DNA of 64,000 bases from Ferrovibrio sp036381655 (lineage in GTDB: Bacteria; Pseudomonadota; Alphaproteobacteria; Ferrovibrionales; Ferrovibrionaceae), in NCBI RefSeq assembly GCF_036381655.1, contig NZ_DASVCJ010000065.1:124001-188000 (forward strand), read 5' to 3'. This document shows positions 42,403 through 51,973 of the stretch, one piece after another. A program made the position numbers and the translations under genes. Below the pieces are notes generated by a model that made no database searches, was not told the origin of the DNA, and saw only the letters and a program-made list of their open reading frames with translations. Every line of letters begins with the position of its first letter. The first letter of the stretch is position 1.

Positions 42403-43392
42403 ATGGCCGTCTATACCGAAATCGACGACGACCAGCTCGCGGAGCTGTTGCAGCATTACGAGCTTGGCGGCCTGCTGTCGTACAAGGGCATCGCCGAGGG
42501 CGTCGAGAATTCGAACTATCTTCTCGTTACCGAGAAAGGCAGCTTCTTCCTGACGCTCTACGAACGCCGCGTGAACCGCGCCGACCTACCCTATTTCCTC
42601 GGCCTGATGGATCATCTGGCCGCCAAGGGCCTGGCCTGCCCGACGCCGATCCACGACCGCGCGGGCAACGCCTTGCGCGAAATCGCCGGCCGCCCCTGCG
42701 CGATCGTCAGCTTTCTCAACGGCGTGTGGCCGAAACGTCCCAATGCGCGCCATTGCCAGCAGCTCGGCGCCGCCATGGCGCAGCTGCATCTCGCCGGCCG
42801 GGATTTCCCGCTGCACCGGCCGAACGCCCTGAGCGTGGAAGGCTGGCGGCATCTGCTGTCGGCCTGCGGCGAGCGCAGCGATACTGTGCGGCCCGGAATG
42901 CAAGCGGACCTGACCCGGGAATTCGACTGGCTGGCGCGGACGTGGCCGGCGGTTCCCGACCGCGCCGGCGACAAGCCGCTGCCGCATGGCGTGATCCATG
43001 CCGACCTGTTTCCCGACAACGCGCTGTTCGTCGGCGACCGCCTGAGCGGGCTGATCGATTTCTATTTCGCCTGCAACGACTATTTCGCCTATGACCTGGC
43101 GATCGCCCTGAATGCCTGGTGCTTCGAGGTCGACGGCGCATTCAACGTCACCAAGGCCAAGGCCCTGCTGGCGGGATACCAGGCGGTCCGCAAGCTCGGC
43201 GGCGAAGAGATCGCGGCCCTGCCGCTCTTCGCGCGCGGCGCGGCGTTGCGTTTCCTGCTGACGCGGCTCTATGACTGGCTGAACCAGGTGGCCGGCGCCA
43301 TGGTCAAGCCGAAGGATCCGATGGAATACTGGCAGAAGCTGAACTTCCATCGCCAGGTGCAGAGCCCCTCGGCCTACGGCATCGAACGCTGA
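42403..43392 (+). CDS. thrB: Homoserine kinase (aminoglycoside-phosphotransferase fold)
   Basis: A 329-residue type-II ThrB. Kinase motifs: GIAEGVENSNYLLVT (nucleotide loop), catalytic GVIHADLFPDNALFVG, metal-binding LIDFYFACNDYFAYDLAI. It phosphorylates homoserine for threonine synthesis, and threonine synthase (thrC) is encoded at 47.9 kb. Co-transcribed with ispH and rnhA. Confidence 0.95.
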   Translation: MAVYTEIDDDQLAELLQHYELGGLLSYKGIAEGVENSNYLLVTEKGSFFLTLYERRVNRADLPYFLGLMDHLAAKGLACPTPIHDRAGNALREIAGRPCAIVSFLNGVWPKRPNARHCQQLGAAMAQLHLAGRDFPLHRPNALSVEGWRHLLSACGERSDTVRPGMQADLTREFDWLARTWPAVPDRAGDKPLPHGVIHADLFPDNALFVGDRLSGLIDFYFACNDYFAYDLAIALNAWCFEVDGAFNVTKAKALLAGYQAVRKLGGEEIAALPLFARGAALRFLLTRLYDWLNQVAGAMVKPKDPMEYWQKLNFHRQVQSPSAYGIER

Positions 43393-43396
43393 TCCG

Positions 43397-43858
43397 ATGG
43401 GCGCGCCCGAGACGGTCGAGATTTTCACCGACGGCGCCTGCCTGGGCAATCCGGGCCCCGGCGGCTGGGCGGCGCTGCTGCGCTTCCGCGGCAGCGAGAA
43501 GGAGCTGACCGGCGCCGAGCCCGAGACCACCAACAACCGCATGGAACTGACGGCGGCGATCATGGCGCTGGAGGCGCTGAAGCGCCCCTGCATCGTCGCG
43601 CTCTACGCCGACAGCCGCTATGTCATCGACGGCGCCACCAAGTGGCTGCGCAGCTGGAAGGCGCGCGGCTGGAAGACCGCCGACCGCAAGCCGGTCAAGA
43701 ATGTCGATCTCTGGCAGCGCTTCGAGGCCGCCGCGCAGCCGCACCGGATTTCCTGGCAATGGGTGCAGGGCCATGCCGGCCATGTCGAGAACGAGCGGGT
43801 CGATGTCTTGGCGCGCGCCGCGGCGACCGAGATCGCCGGCAGCCTCGATCTCGAATAG
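43397..43858 (+). CDS. rnhA: Ribonuclease HI
   Basis: A 153-residue RNase HI with all four acidic residues in context: IFTDGACLGNPGPGGWA, MELTAAIMALEAL, LYADSRYVIDG and NERVDVLAR, plus the active-site His in GHAGHVENE. It degrades RNA in RNA-DNA hybrids. Confidence 0.97.
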   Translation: MGAPETVEIFTDGACLGNPGPGGWAALLRFRGSEKELTGAEPETTNNRMELTAAIMALEALKRPCIVALYADSRYVIDGATKWLRSWKARGWKTADRKPVKNVDLWQRFEAAAQPHRISWQWVQGHAGHVENERVDVLARAAATEIAGSLDLE

Positions 43859-43881
43859 CCCGCTTTCGCGCTCAAACAAGA

Positions 43882-43910
43882 AGGCCGGCCGGAATCGCTC
43901 CCGCCGGCCT
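43882..43910. terminator. Hairpin between rnhA and the peroxiredoxin gene
   Basis: An 8-bp stem (AGGCCGGC / GCCGGCCT, 43882-43889 and 43903-43910) with a 13-nt loop between convergent genes. No strong T-run; likely a shared transcript end. Confidence 0.5.
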
Positions 43911-43933
43911 CGTTGCGATGCTGTCGGACGCGA

Positions 43934-44416
43934 TCAGAGCTGGCCCAGCAGGGTATTGGCGTCGGAGACTTCGAAGGCGCCCGGCTTTTCCAGGTTCAGC
44001 GTCTTCACCACGCCGTCCTCGATCAGCATCGAATAGCGCTGCGAGCGCACGCCGAGGCCGCGCGCCGACAGATCGAATTCCATGCCGATCGCCTTGGTGA
44101 ATTCGCCCGAGCCGTCGGCCAGCATCATCACCTTGTCGCCGGTATTCTGCTGCTTGCCCCAGGCGCCCATGACGAAGGCGTCGTTGACCGACAGGCAGGC
44201 GATCAGGTCCACGCCCTTGGCCTTGAGGTCCTGGGATTTCTCAACGAATCCAGGAAGATGCTTGGCCGAGCAGGTCGGCGTGAACGCACCCGGCAAGGCG
44301 AACAATGCCACTTTCTTGCCCTTGAACAGCTCGCCGGTCTTCATTGCCTGCGGCCCCTGATCGGACATGACATAGACCGTGACATCGGGAATGCGGTCGC
44401 CAACCTTGATGGTCAT
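43934..44416 (-). CDS. Peroxiredoxin (Prx5/AhpE-like, thiol-dependent)
   Basis: A 160-residue peroxiredoxin with the peroxidatic Cys in LPGAFTPTCSAKHLPGF and GDRIPDVTVYV at the N-terminus. It reduces H2O2 and organic peroxides. It follows the ispH-thrB-rnhA run but is on the opposite strand. Confidence 0.95.
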   Translation of the reverse strand: MTIKVGDRIPDVTVYVMSDQGPQAMKTGELFKGKKVALFALPGAFTPTCSAKHLPGFVEKSQDLKAKGVDLIACLSVNDAFVMGAWGKQQNTGDKVMMLADGSGEFTKAIGMEFDLSARGLGVRSQRYSMLIEDGVVKTLNLEKPGAFEVSDANTLLGQL

Positions 44417-44522
44417 GATTTCCTCGTCTGTTGCAGTTTGCTATTGCTGTTTGGCCGTCACATGCCGCGCGGAACGGCGGCATTAACATGGTCCGGTACG
44501 GATGCGGCGGCAAGCCTCCGGC

Positions 44523-45326
44523 TCACCCGGGCGCTGCTGCCGAAAGCTCTACAGCCCGCGGTCCGTCGACCAGCGTCAGGGTCAAGGGACCTTTGGCGGC
44601 CTGCGGCGGCGCCAGCGTGAAGGCGAATGCCGCCTGATGGCGATCGGCCGAGATCGTCACCTCCGGACGGCTGAACCAGTCGCCGGGCGCTCCCTCGACG
44701 AACAGGTCGGGGGTGGAAAAGAGCTGATCGCTGCCCAGGGTCAGGACCATCCGGCTTCCGCTGACTTCTCTGGACAGCAATCGCACTCCGCTGGCCCGGC
44801 CCGGGCGCGGCACCCGCGCCTGCCAGGCGGCCAGCAGGGCCGCGTTGACCGGATTCGCGGCCTTGTCCTTCGGATCCAGGCGATGGCTGAGATGATCCTC
44901 GCGCAGGATGCAGATGTCCTTGCAGACGCCGTATTCGATGGACAGCACCAGATCGACGGGCAGCGTCCCATCCCGACGTTGAATGGCGATCGGCAGCACC
45001 ACTTCGCCGGTATAGCCGTAGAGATCGACATCGCCGATCGCGATCCGCTCCGGCGCCGGCCAGTTCACCGCCGCCGCCGCCAGGTTCTGCGATGCCGACC
45101 AGTCGAAGCTCGGCGGCACGCCGCCCTCGCCGGGCGTACGCCAGTAGAATTTCCATCCCGGAGCCAGCCGTACCAGCAGTCCGACCTGATCGCCCTCCGC
45201 CTGCAGCAGCGTCAGCCGTACCGGCTCGGACAGCGCGGCGAGGCCGGCAGCTGTTGCGGCCGGAACGGGCAATGCAAGGACGGCGAGTGCGGCAAAAAGC
45301 GCGAAGAGCGGCCAAGGCTTTTTCAT
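44523..45326 (-). CDS. Stand-alone DsbD N-terminal (alpha) domain protein, periplasmic
   Basis: A 267-residue protein from ATG 45326 (MKKPWPLFALFAALAVLALP signal peptide). The DsbD-alpha-like pattern includes GWKFYWRTPGEGGVPPSFDW and the redox pair in YGVCKDICIL (CxxxC). The transmembrane and thioredoxin domains of full DsbD are absent, as in a recognised group of alphaproteobacterial proteins linked to disulfide or copper homeostasis. Confidence 0.88.
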   Translation of the reverse strand: MKKPWPLFALFAALAVLALPVPAATAAGLAALSEPVRLTLLQAEGDQVGLLVRLAPGWKFYWRTPGEGGVPPSFDWSASQNLAAAAVNWPAPERIAIGDVDLYGYTGEVVLPIAIQRRDGTLPVDLVLSIEYGVCKDICILREDHLSHRLDPKDKAANPVNAALLAAWQARVPRPGRASGVRLLSREVSGSRMVLTLGSDQLFSTPDLFVEGAPGDWFSRPEVTISADRHQAAFAFTLAPPQAAKGPLTLTLVDGPRAVELSAAAPG

Positions 45327-45433
45327 GGGCTCAAGTCTGGGCGCCGGTGCATGAATTGCAAGAGCCGGAACGAGGGCGCGTATGGACAACTGGAGCCATA
45401 AGAGTAACATTCAGGTGAGAGTGGGAGCTAGGC

Positions 45434-46021
45434 ATGGCGGATATCGACGACGGCAAAGCGATCACCGGCTATCTGGAGCGGCAGTTACTGGTTGCCATGC
45501 CGGCAATGGGTGACCCGCGCTTCACCCGCACCGTCATCTACATGTGCTCGCACAATGCCGAAGGTGCGATGGGCCTCGTCATCAACAAGGCCTATCCCGG
45601 CCTCACCTTCCCCAACCTGCTGACCCAGCTCGGCATCGAGCCCGCGGTCGACAACGACATCATCGTCAGGCTGGGCGGGCCGGTCGAAACCGGGCGCGGC
45701 TTCGTGCTGCATTCCACCGACTACATGCGCCAGGGCAGCGTCAAGCTCGACGACAGCATGGGCATCGGTCTGACCGCCACGCTGGATGTGCTGCGCGCGA
45801 TCGCCACCGGCACCGGGCCGCAGCGCAGCCTGTTCGCACTGGGCTATGCCGGCTGGGGTCCGGGACAGCTGGACGCCGAAATCCAGGAGAATGCCTGGCT
45901 GGCGGCGCCCGCCGATCCGGATCTGATCTTCGATTCCGATCTCGACACGCTGTGGGAACGGGCGGTGCGCAAGATCGGCATCGACGTGGCCAAGCTGGCC
46001 AGCATCGCCGGCCACGCCTGA
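45434..46021 (+). CDS. YqgE/AlgH family protein
   Basis: A 195-residue UPF0301 protein: GYLERQLLVAMPAMGDPRFT, then VIYMCSHNAEGAMGLVINK, then LGGPVETGRGFVLHS, then ALGYAGWGPGQLDAEI. Function is poorly defined (AlgH was first linked to alginate regulation in Pseudomonas). Divergent from the DsbD-N-like gene. Confidence 0.95.
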   Translation: MADIDDGKAITGYLERQLLVAMPAMGDPRFTRTVIYMCSHNAEGAMGLVINKAYPGLTFPNLLTQLGIEPAVDNDIIVRLGGPVETGRGFVLHSTDYMRQGSVKLDDSMGIGLTATLDVLRAIATGTGPQRSLFALGYAGWGPGQLDAEIQENAWLAAPADPDLIFDSDLDTLWERAVRKIGIDVAKLASIAGHA

Positions 46022-46082
46022 TCCGGGCGCGGGCCTGTCCGTCCCGCTGGCGCGGGGCATGGCGGCAAGCGGAAGCGCCCGT

Positions 46083-46664
46083 TCAGGCGGGCGGGTCCGT
46101 CGCCAAGCGGCTGTAAAGCTGATGGTCGCGCCAGCGGCCGTTGATCTTCAGATATTCGCGCAGAATGCCTTCCGGACGGAAGCCGGCATGCCGCAGCAAT
46201 CTCTGGCTCGGCTCGTTCTCCGGCAGGCAGGCCGCTTCCAGCCGATGCAGCTTCAGCGTATTGAAGCAATGGCCGACCATCAGCCGCAGCGCCTCGGTCA
46301 TATGGCCCCTGCCGCTATGCGGCTTGCCGATCCAGTAGCCGAGCTCGCCGCATTGCGAGGCGCCGCGGCGCAGGTTCGACAGCGTGATGCCGCCGATCAG
46401 CGCATCGTCGCTGCGCAGGAAAATGAAATAGGCCTCGCCAAGCTCCTGCCGTTTCAGCCGCTCGAACCAGAGGAGCCGGCGGCGGAATCCGTCGCGGGTG
46501 AGCGAATCTTCCGCCCAGGTCGGCTCCCAGGGCTGCAGATGATCGCGGCTGACCGCGCGGAGCATCGCCCAGGCGTCGTAATCGGAGGCGGAAGGCGGGC
46601 GCAGGTAAAGCGCCTCCCCGCTGAGCACAGCGGCCATGCTGGGGAGGAAGCGCCCGAACAGCAT
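46083..46664 (-). CDS. GNAT family N-acetyltransferase (RimJ-like)
   Basis: A 193-residue acetyltransferase. N-terminus LSGEALYLRPPSASDYDAW, acetyl-CoA loop ELGYWIGKPHSGRGHMTEAL, and a C-terminal LRHAGFRPEGILREYLKING. It resembles ribosomal-protein-serine/alanine acetyltransferases. Last gene of the oxidase-thrC superoperon, 11 bp after the M16 peptidase; thrC-M16-acetyltransferase is a conserved alphaproteobacterial order. Confidence 0.92.
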   Translation of the reverse strand: MLFGRFLPSMAAVLSGEALYLRPPSASDYDAWAMLRAVSRDHLQPWEPTWAEDSLTRDGFRRRLLWFERLKRQELGEAYFIFLRSDDALIGGITLSNLRRGASQCGELGYWIGKPHSGRGHMTEALRLMVGHCFNTLKLHRLEAACLPENEPSQRLLRHAGFRPEGILREYLKINGRWRDHQLYSRLATDPPA

Positions 46665-46675
46665 CTGCGGTCTTG

Positions 46676-47935
46676 CTAGCCGAGCCGGGCGGCGAAACGC
46701 GAATAGTCTTCCAGCGTCCCGACCGGCCCCAGCGCCGCGACGGCCGGCGGCGCCGTGCGCAGGACGCGCTCGGCCACGCGCTGGACGGCGGCCTCGTCGA
46801 CGCGATCGATCGCCGCCAGAACCTCGTCGATATCGAGCGGCCGGCCGAACACCAGCATCTGGCGGCCAAGCTGCTCGATGCGGGCGCCGGAGCTTTCCAG
46901 CGACATGACCATGCCGACCTTGAGCTGCGCCCGGGCGCGCTGGAGTTCATCCGCCGCCACATGCCCCGTCATCTTGGCCAGTTCCTCGGCAAGCACCGGC
47001 ATCAGTTCGCCCAGCTTCTCGCCGCCGGTGCCGGCATACAGCGTCAGCAGCCCGCCATCGCGATAGGCGCTGGGATAGGCATATACCGAATAGGCAAGCC
47101 CGCGCTTCTCGCGCACCTCCTGGAACAGGCGCGACGACATGCCGCCGCCCAGCACGGTGGAATAGACCTGCATGGCGAAATAATCGGGATCGGTGAACGA
47201 CACACCCGGCAGGGCGATCGCCACATGCGCCTGTTCGAGGTCGCGCACCGCCCGCTTCTCGCCGCCGCGATAGACGGCCTTCTGCGGCCGCGGCCGCGGC
47301 GTAGCCTGCAACCCGGCCAGAAGCTTCTCCGCCGCGGCGAGCAGATGCTCGTGCTCGACGGCGCCGGCGGCCACCAGGATCAGGTTCGGCGCATGATAGA
47401 AGCGGCCGAGAAAGCCCTGCAGGTCCTCGCGGCGCATCGCCGAGACGCGCTCGACGGTGCCGAGAATCGCGCGGCCGAGCGCCTGATCGGGGAAGGCGGT
47501 TTCCTGCAGATGATCGAAAATGATGTCGTCGGGCGTGTCTTCCGATTGCCCGATCTCCTGGATGATCACCTCGCGCTCGCGTTCGAGTTCCGAAGCCTCG
47601 AAGGTCGAGTGCTGCAAGATGTCGGCCAAGATATCGATGGCCAGATCGATATCGTCCCCCATGACGCGGGCGTAATAGGCGGTCTGCTCGCGCGAGGTGA
47701 AGGCATTGAGATGGCCGCCGACGGCCTCGATCTCCTCGGCGATGTCCAGCGCGCTGCGCCGCTCGGTGCCCTTGAAGGCCATATGCTCGAGCATATGCGC
47801 CACGCCGTTGATTTCCGGGGCCTCGTCGCGGGCGCCGGCATCGACCCAGATACCGACCGAAGCCGTCTTGACCTGCGGCATGGTCTCGGAAACCACGCGC
47901 AGGCCATTGGGGAGCGTGCTGATCCGTATCGTCAT
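46676..47935 (-). CDS. M16 family zinc peptidase (mitochondrial-processing-peptidase-like)
   Basis: A 419-residue pitrilysin-family protein. The inverted zinc motif HMLEH is in GVAHMLEHMAFKGT, followed about 75 residues on by EREREVIIQEIG with the third ligand Glu. GGGMSSRLFQEVREKRGLAY is the M16 C-domain signature. The start overlaps the thrC stop by ATGA. Substrate unknown; the family cleaves peptides and signal fragments. Confidence 0.95.
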   Translation of the reverse strand: MTIRISTLPNGLRVVSETMPQVKTASVGIWVDAGARDEAPEINGVAHMLEHMAFKGTERRSALDIAEEIEAVGGHLNAFTSREQTAYYARVMGDDIDLAIDILADILQHSTFEASELEREREVIIQEIGQSEDTPDDIIFDHLQETAFPDQALGRAILGTVERVSAMRREDLQGFLGRFYHAPNLILVAAGAVEHEHLLAAAEKLLAGLQATPRPRPQKAVYRGGEKRAVRDLEQAHVAIALPGVSFTDPDYFAMQVYSTVLGGGMSSRLFQEVREKRGLAYSVYAYPSAYRDGGLLTLYAGTGGEKLGELMPVLAEELAKMTGHVAADELQRARAQLKVGMVMSLESSGARIEQLGRQMLVFGRPLDIDEVLAAIDRVDEAAVQRVAERVLRTAPPAVAALGPVGTLEDYSRFAARLG

Positions 47936-49356
47936 GCCGTCACCCGGCTACGTTGTGAATGCTGAAGGATGAAGGTGCGGACGGCCGCCGCATCGTTCGG
48001 CAGCACCGTCTGGCGCTCCGGCCGCTCGAACAGGTCGGCCATGCGCGGCGGCAGGGCCGGACGCCGCCCGGTCGCCTCGAAAACGGCCTCGGGGAATTTC
48101 GCCGGATCGGCGGTGGCCAGCGTGATCAGCGGAATCTCCGCCGCCACGGCGCCGCTTGAGCGCTGCTCCGCCGCAACCGACAGGCCGACGGCGGTATGCG
48201 GATCGACCAGCGCGCCATTGCCGCGCTCGAAGGCGCGCCTGAGGCTTGCCCGGGTCGCCGCTTCGTCGGCGCGGCCGGCCGAAAAGATATGCCGGCTTTC
48301 GGCCAGGGCATTGCCCGAAACCGTGAAGCCGCCATTCTTGTCGAGATCGGCCATCAGACCGCGGATCTGGCCGCCATCGCGGCCATGCATGTCGAACAGC
48401 AGGCGCTCGAAATTGCTCGCCACCTGGATATCCATGCTCGGGCTGATGGTCGGCACCACCTTGTCCTTGTGATAATCGCCGCCGGCGAAGAAGCGCGCCA
48501 GGATGTCGTTGCGGTTGGTAGCGACGATCAGCCTCGCGACCGGCAGGCCCATTTTCGCCGCCGCGTAACCGGCGAAGATATCGCCGAAATTGCCGGTCGG
48601 CACGCAATAGGCCATCGGCCGGTCCGGCCCGCCGAGGGCCAGGGAGGCCGTCGCGTAATAGACGATCTGCGCCATCACCCGCGCCCAGTTGATCGAGTTG
48701 ACCGCGGTCAGCCCGACCTCGGCGCGGAAGGCGGCGTCGTTGAACAGCGTCTTCACCATCGCCTGGGCGTCGTCGAAGGTTCCCTGCAGCGCGATCGCAT
48801 GCACATTGGCATCCGGCACCGTCGTCATCTGCCGGCGCTGCACCTCGGAGACGCGGCCTTCCGGGAACAGGATGAAGATGTCGAGATTCCGGCGGCCGCG
48901 GCAGCCTTCGATGGCCGCCGAGCCGGTATCGCCCGATGTGGCGCCCAGCACGGTCGCATGGCGGCCCGAGCGGGCCAGCGCCCAGTCGAACAGCCGCCCG
49001 AGCAGTTGCAGCGCCACGTCCTTGAAGGCGAGCGTCGGCCCGTGAAACAGCTCCAGCAGCCAGTCATTGGCCTCGATCTGGCGCAGCGGCGCCACGGCGC
49101 GATGCCCGAACGTCGCGTAGGATTCCGCGATCATCCGCTGCAGGTCCGCGTCCGGGATGCAGCCGCCGATGAAAGGCTTGATGATGCGAAAGGCGACGTC
49201 GGCGTAAGGCAGGCCGCGCATGGCGCGCCATTCGGCGGCGCTGAATTGCGGCCAGGTCTCCGGCACGTAAAGGCCGCCATCCGTCGCCAGTCCGGCCAGG
49301 AGGACTTCTTCGAAATCGAGGGCCGGTGCCTGGCCGCGGGTGCTGATGTAGCGCAT
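47932..49356 (-). CDS. thrC: Threonine synthase
   Basis: A 474-residue PLP enzyme starting MRYISTRGQAPALDFEEVLL (ATG 49356; a TTG 12 bp upstream overlapping the preceding gene is less likely). PLP Lys in PTLAFKDVALQLLGRLF, phosphate loop LGATSGDTGSAAIEGCRG. It converts O-phosphohomoserine to threonine, the step after ThrB encoded at 42.4 kb. It starts 8 bp after the M32 peptidase. Confidence 0.96.
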   Translation of the reverse strand: MRYISTRGQAPALDFEEVLLAGLATDGGLYVPETWPQFSAAEWRAMRGLPYADVAFRIIKPFIGGCIPDADLQRMIAESYATFGHRAVAPLRQIEANDWLLELFHGPTLAFKDVALQLLGRLFDWALARSGRHATVLGATSGDTGSAAIEGCRGRRNLDIFILFPEGRVSEVQRRQMTTVPDANVHAIALQGTFDDAQAMVKTLFNDAAFRAEVGLTAVNSINWARVMAQIVYYATASLALGGPDRPMAYCVPTGNFGDIFAGYAAAKMGLPVARLIVATNRNDILARFFAGGDYHKDKVVPTISPSMDIQVASNFERLLFDMHGRDGGQIRGLMADLDKNGGFTVSGNALAESRHIFSAGRADEAATRASLRRAFERGNGALVDPHTAVGLSVAAEQRSSGAVAAEIPLITLATADPAKFPEAVFEATGRRPALPPRMADLFERPERQTVLPNDAAAVRTFILQHSQRSRVTA

Positions 49357-49364
49357 GGTCGTCT

Positions 49365-50855
49365 TCAATTCAGATAGCGGGATTTCAGGTGCGCCTTGAA
49401 GGCGGCGGTCCCCAGCGGCTTGCCGGTCGCCGCCCGCAGCAGCGCGTCGGTGGACAGCAGCGAACCCTTGCCGTGCACATGCTTGCGCAGCCAGTGCAGC
49501 AGCGGCTTGAAATCGCCTTTCGCGATCCCCGGCAGGATACTGCCATCCTGTTCCTTGGCGGCGGCGAAAAGCTGGGCCGCGGCAAGCGCGCCCAAGGTAT
49601 AGGTCGGGAAATAGCCGATCGAGCCGGTCGCCCAGTGGATGTCCTGCATGCAGCCGAGGCTGTCGCTGGGGACGTCGACGCCGAGCAGCGTCTGCATGCC
49701 GTCGTTCCAGGCATGCGGCAGATCGGCAACCGGCAGATCGCCATGCAGCAAGGCCTGCTCCAGCCGGTAGCGCAGGATGATATGCGCCGGATAGGTCACT
49801 TCATCGGCATCCACCCGGATCAGGTCGGGGCGGACCTGGGTGTAGAGGCGGGCAAGATTGTCGGCCGACCAGGCTTCGCCCTCGCCCTTGAACGCCTTGC
49901 GCAGGATCGGCGCCGCATAAGCGAGGAATTCCGGTCCCCGGCAGACCTGCATTTCGATCAGCAGGCTCTGGCTTTCGTGCAGCGTCATGCCGCGCGCTTC
50001 GCCGACCGGCTGGTTGCGCCAGAATTTCGGCAGGCCCAGTTCGTACAGGGCATGGCCGGTTTCATGCAGCACGCCCATCAGGCTCTTGGCAAAATCGCCT
50101 TCGTGATAGCGCGTGGTGATCCGCACATCCGTCGGCACGCCGCCCGTGAACGGATGCAGGCTGACATCGAGGCGGCCATGACGGAAATCGAAGCCGAGCG
50201 CCTTCATGAAGCGCAGCCCGACCTGCCGCTGCGTCTCGGTGGCGAAATCGCCCTTCGGCACCAGCGGCGCCGGCTTCTTCGCCTGGCGCGCCATCGCCTT
50301 GTCGATGAAGGCGGGCAGAAAGCCGCCCAGGTCGGCGAACAAAGCGTCGATGGTGGCCGCTTTGCCGTCGGGCTCGTATTCATCCAGCAACGCATCATAC
50401 GGCGCGACGCCGAACGCGGCCGCCTTCGCCGCCGCCACCTCGCGGGTCAATTCCAGCACCGGGTGAAACGCCGTGGCAAAGCTCTTGAAATGATCTTCCT
50501 GCCGTGCCTTGCGCCAGACCATCTCGCAATTCAGCACCGCCTTCGAGCGCGCCTCGACCAGCTTCGGCGTCAGCGCCGTGGCATGGCGCCACTGCCGCTG
50601 CATCTCGCGCAGATTGGCCGCCTGCCACTCGTTGAGCTGGTCCTTCTGCGTCTCGGCCTCGCCGAGGAGATCGCCAAGCCGCGGATCGGTCAGCCACTCA
50701 TGGCGGATCACGCTGAGCGTCGCGATCTGCTCGGCGCGCACCTTGGCGCCGCCCTCGGGCATCATGGTCGACTGGTCCCAGCCGAGCACCGCCAGCGCGC
50801 CATTGACAGCGGCAATCCGGCGAAAGCGCTGTTCCAGGGCCTTGTAGCTTTTCAT
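49365..50855 (-). CDS. M32 family carboxypeptidase (Taq-type)
   Basis: A 496-residue zinc carboxypeptidase with HETGH in GVLHETGHALYELGLP and downstream GMTLHESQSLLIEMQVCRG (third ligand Glu). Length matches the family. It removes C-terminal residues from peptides in the cytoplasm. It sits between surf1 and thrC with gaps of 3 and 8 bp. Confidence 0.95.
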   Translation of the reverse strand: MKSYKALEQRFRRIAAVNGALAVLGWDQSTMMPEGGAKVRAEQIATLSVIRHEWLTDPRLGDLLGEAETQKDQLNEWQAANLREMQRQWRHATALTPKLVEARSKAVLNCEMVWRKARQEDHFKSFATAFHPVLELTREVAAAKAAAFGVAPYDALLDEYEPDGKAATIDALFADLGGFLPAFIDKAMARQAKKPAPLVPKGDFATETQRQVGLRFMKALGFDFRHGRLDVSLHPFTGGVPTDVRITTRYHEGDFAKSLMGVLHETGHALYELGLPKFWRNQPVGEARGMTLHESQSLLIEMQVCRGPEFLAYAAPILRKAFKGEGEAWSADNLARLYTQVRPDLIRVDADEVTYPAHIILRYRLEQALLHGDLPVADLPHAWNDGMQTLLGVDVPSDSLGCMQDIHWATGSIGYFPTYTLGALAAAQLFAAAKEQDGSILPGIAKGDFKPLLHWLRKHVHGKGSLLSTDALLRAATGKPLGTAAFKAHLKSRYLN

Positions 50856-50858
50856 AGC

Positions 50859-51587
50859 CTAGTCCTTGGACGCAGTATCGCGCGCCCGCCGCCGATGCCA
50901 TAGCACATAAATCAGGGCCAGGACGATGGCGCCGCCATACCAGGTGACGGCGTATTCCAGATGGTTATTGGGGAAATCGACCCGCGTCTGGCCCCCGACC
51001 GGTGCCCCGCCGGGCACCGGCGTGTCGTCGGCATCCACGATCAGGGCCGGAACCTCGCCGATCCCGGCCAGTTGCGCCATCGCCGCCAGATCGGGGTAAA
51101 GCCACAGATTCCTCGCCGGATCGTTGTCCGGGGTGAACAATCCCGGCCCCCAGGCCTTATGGGCGATGCCGCGAACCGTCTGCTCGCCCTGCAGCAAGCC
51201 CGCCTCGCGCCGCGACCGGTCCTTCTTCTCCGGCGGAATCCAGCCGCGATCGACGAAAACATAGCCCGGCGCGTCGCTGCGCTTGAGCGGCACCAGGACG
51301 TGATAGCCGAAATTGCCCCGCTTCGAATGCGCCATGAGGTGGAATTCATGGCTGTTGTCGAAGGTGCCCGTCACGACGACGCGGCGGTAGTTCCATTCGG
51401 CCGGATCCAGCACGCCGGCCGGCAAGGGCACCGGCGCGGCCTCGAGGCCATGCTGCACCGTCGCGATGAGGTCCAGTTTCCAGAACAGCCGCTGGACCTG
51501 CCAGGTTCCGAGCGCCAGGAGGACGATCAGGGCAGGGATGGTGATCACGGTCGGCCAGAAGGCTGGCCGGGAACCTAATATTTTCAA
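50859..51587 (-). CDS. surf1: SURF1 family cytochrome oxidase assembly protein
   Basis: A 242-residue membrane protein with helices at both ends (TVITIPALIVLLALGTWQVQ and YAVTWYGGAIVLALIYVLWH) around a periplasmic domain with YRRVVVTGTFD and VFVDRGWIPPEKK. SURF1 helps insert haem a into subunit I of aa3 oxidase. Confidence 0.95.
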   Translation of the reverse strand: MKILGSRPAFWPTVITIPALIVLLALGTWQVQRLFWKLDLIATVQHGLEAAPVPLPAGVLDPAEWNYRRVVVTGTFDNSHEFHLMAHSKRGNFGYHVLVPLKRSDAPGYVFVDRGWIPPEKKDRSRREAGLLQGEQTVRGIAHKAWGPGLFTPDNDPARNLWLYPDLAAMAQLAGIGEVPALIVDADDTPVPGGAPVGGQTRVDFPNNHLEYAVTWYGGAIVLALIYVLWHRRRARDTASKD

Positions 51588-51591
51588 TGTA

Positions 51592-51969
51592 TCACTCGCG
51601 CAGCAATTCGATATCGGAAGACGCCTTGTGGCGGAATTGTAGCGCGATGAGCGTGGCTTTGAAGGGTCGGAGCATCAGAATGGAGCCGCCCAGGATCAGC
51701 GGCGTCCACAGGACGAGATGCAGCCAGAGCGGCGGGCCGAATTTCAGTTCGACCCACAGCGCCAGTCCGACCACGATGAAACCGAGGATCAGGATGACGA
51801 AAACGGCCGGGCCGTCGCCGGCGTCGATCTTGCTGTAATCGAGGCTGCAATTCGGACAGTCTGGCCGGAGCGTCAAAAGCCCATTGAAGACCGGGGCTTC
51901 GCCGCAGCGGGGGCAGCGGCAGCGAAGCCCGGTCGAAAAGGGAGACAATGACGGATAGAATTCCGTCAT
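51592..51969 (-). CDS. DUF983 domain-containing membrane protein
   Basis: A 125-residue protein: a zinc-ribbon-like N-terminus (GLRCRCPRCGEAPVFNGLL, then CPNCSLDYS) and two transmembrane helices. DUF983 genes are regular members of alphaproteobacterial cta clusters; their exact role is unknown. Confidence 0.93.
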   Translation of the reverse strand: MTEFYPSLSPFSTGLRCRCPRCGEAPVFNGLLTLRPDCPNCSLDYSKIDAGDGPAVFVILILGFIVVGLALWVELKFGPPLWLHLVLWTPLILGGSILMLRPFKATLIALQFRHKASSDIELLRE

Positions 51970-51973
51970 CGCC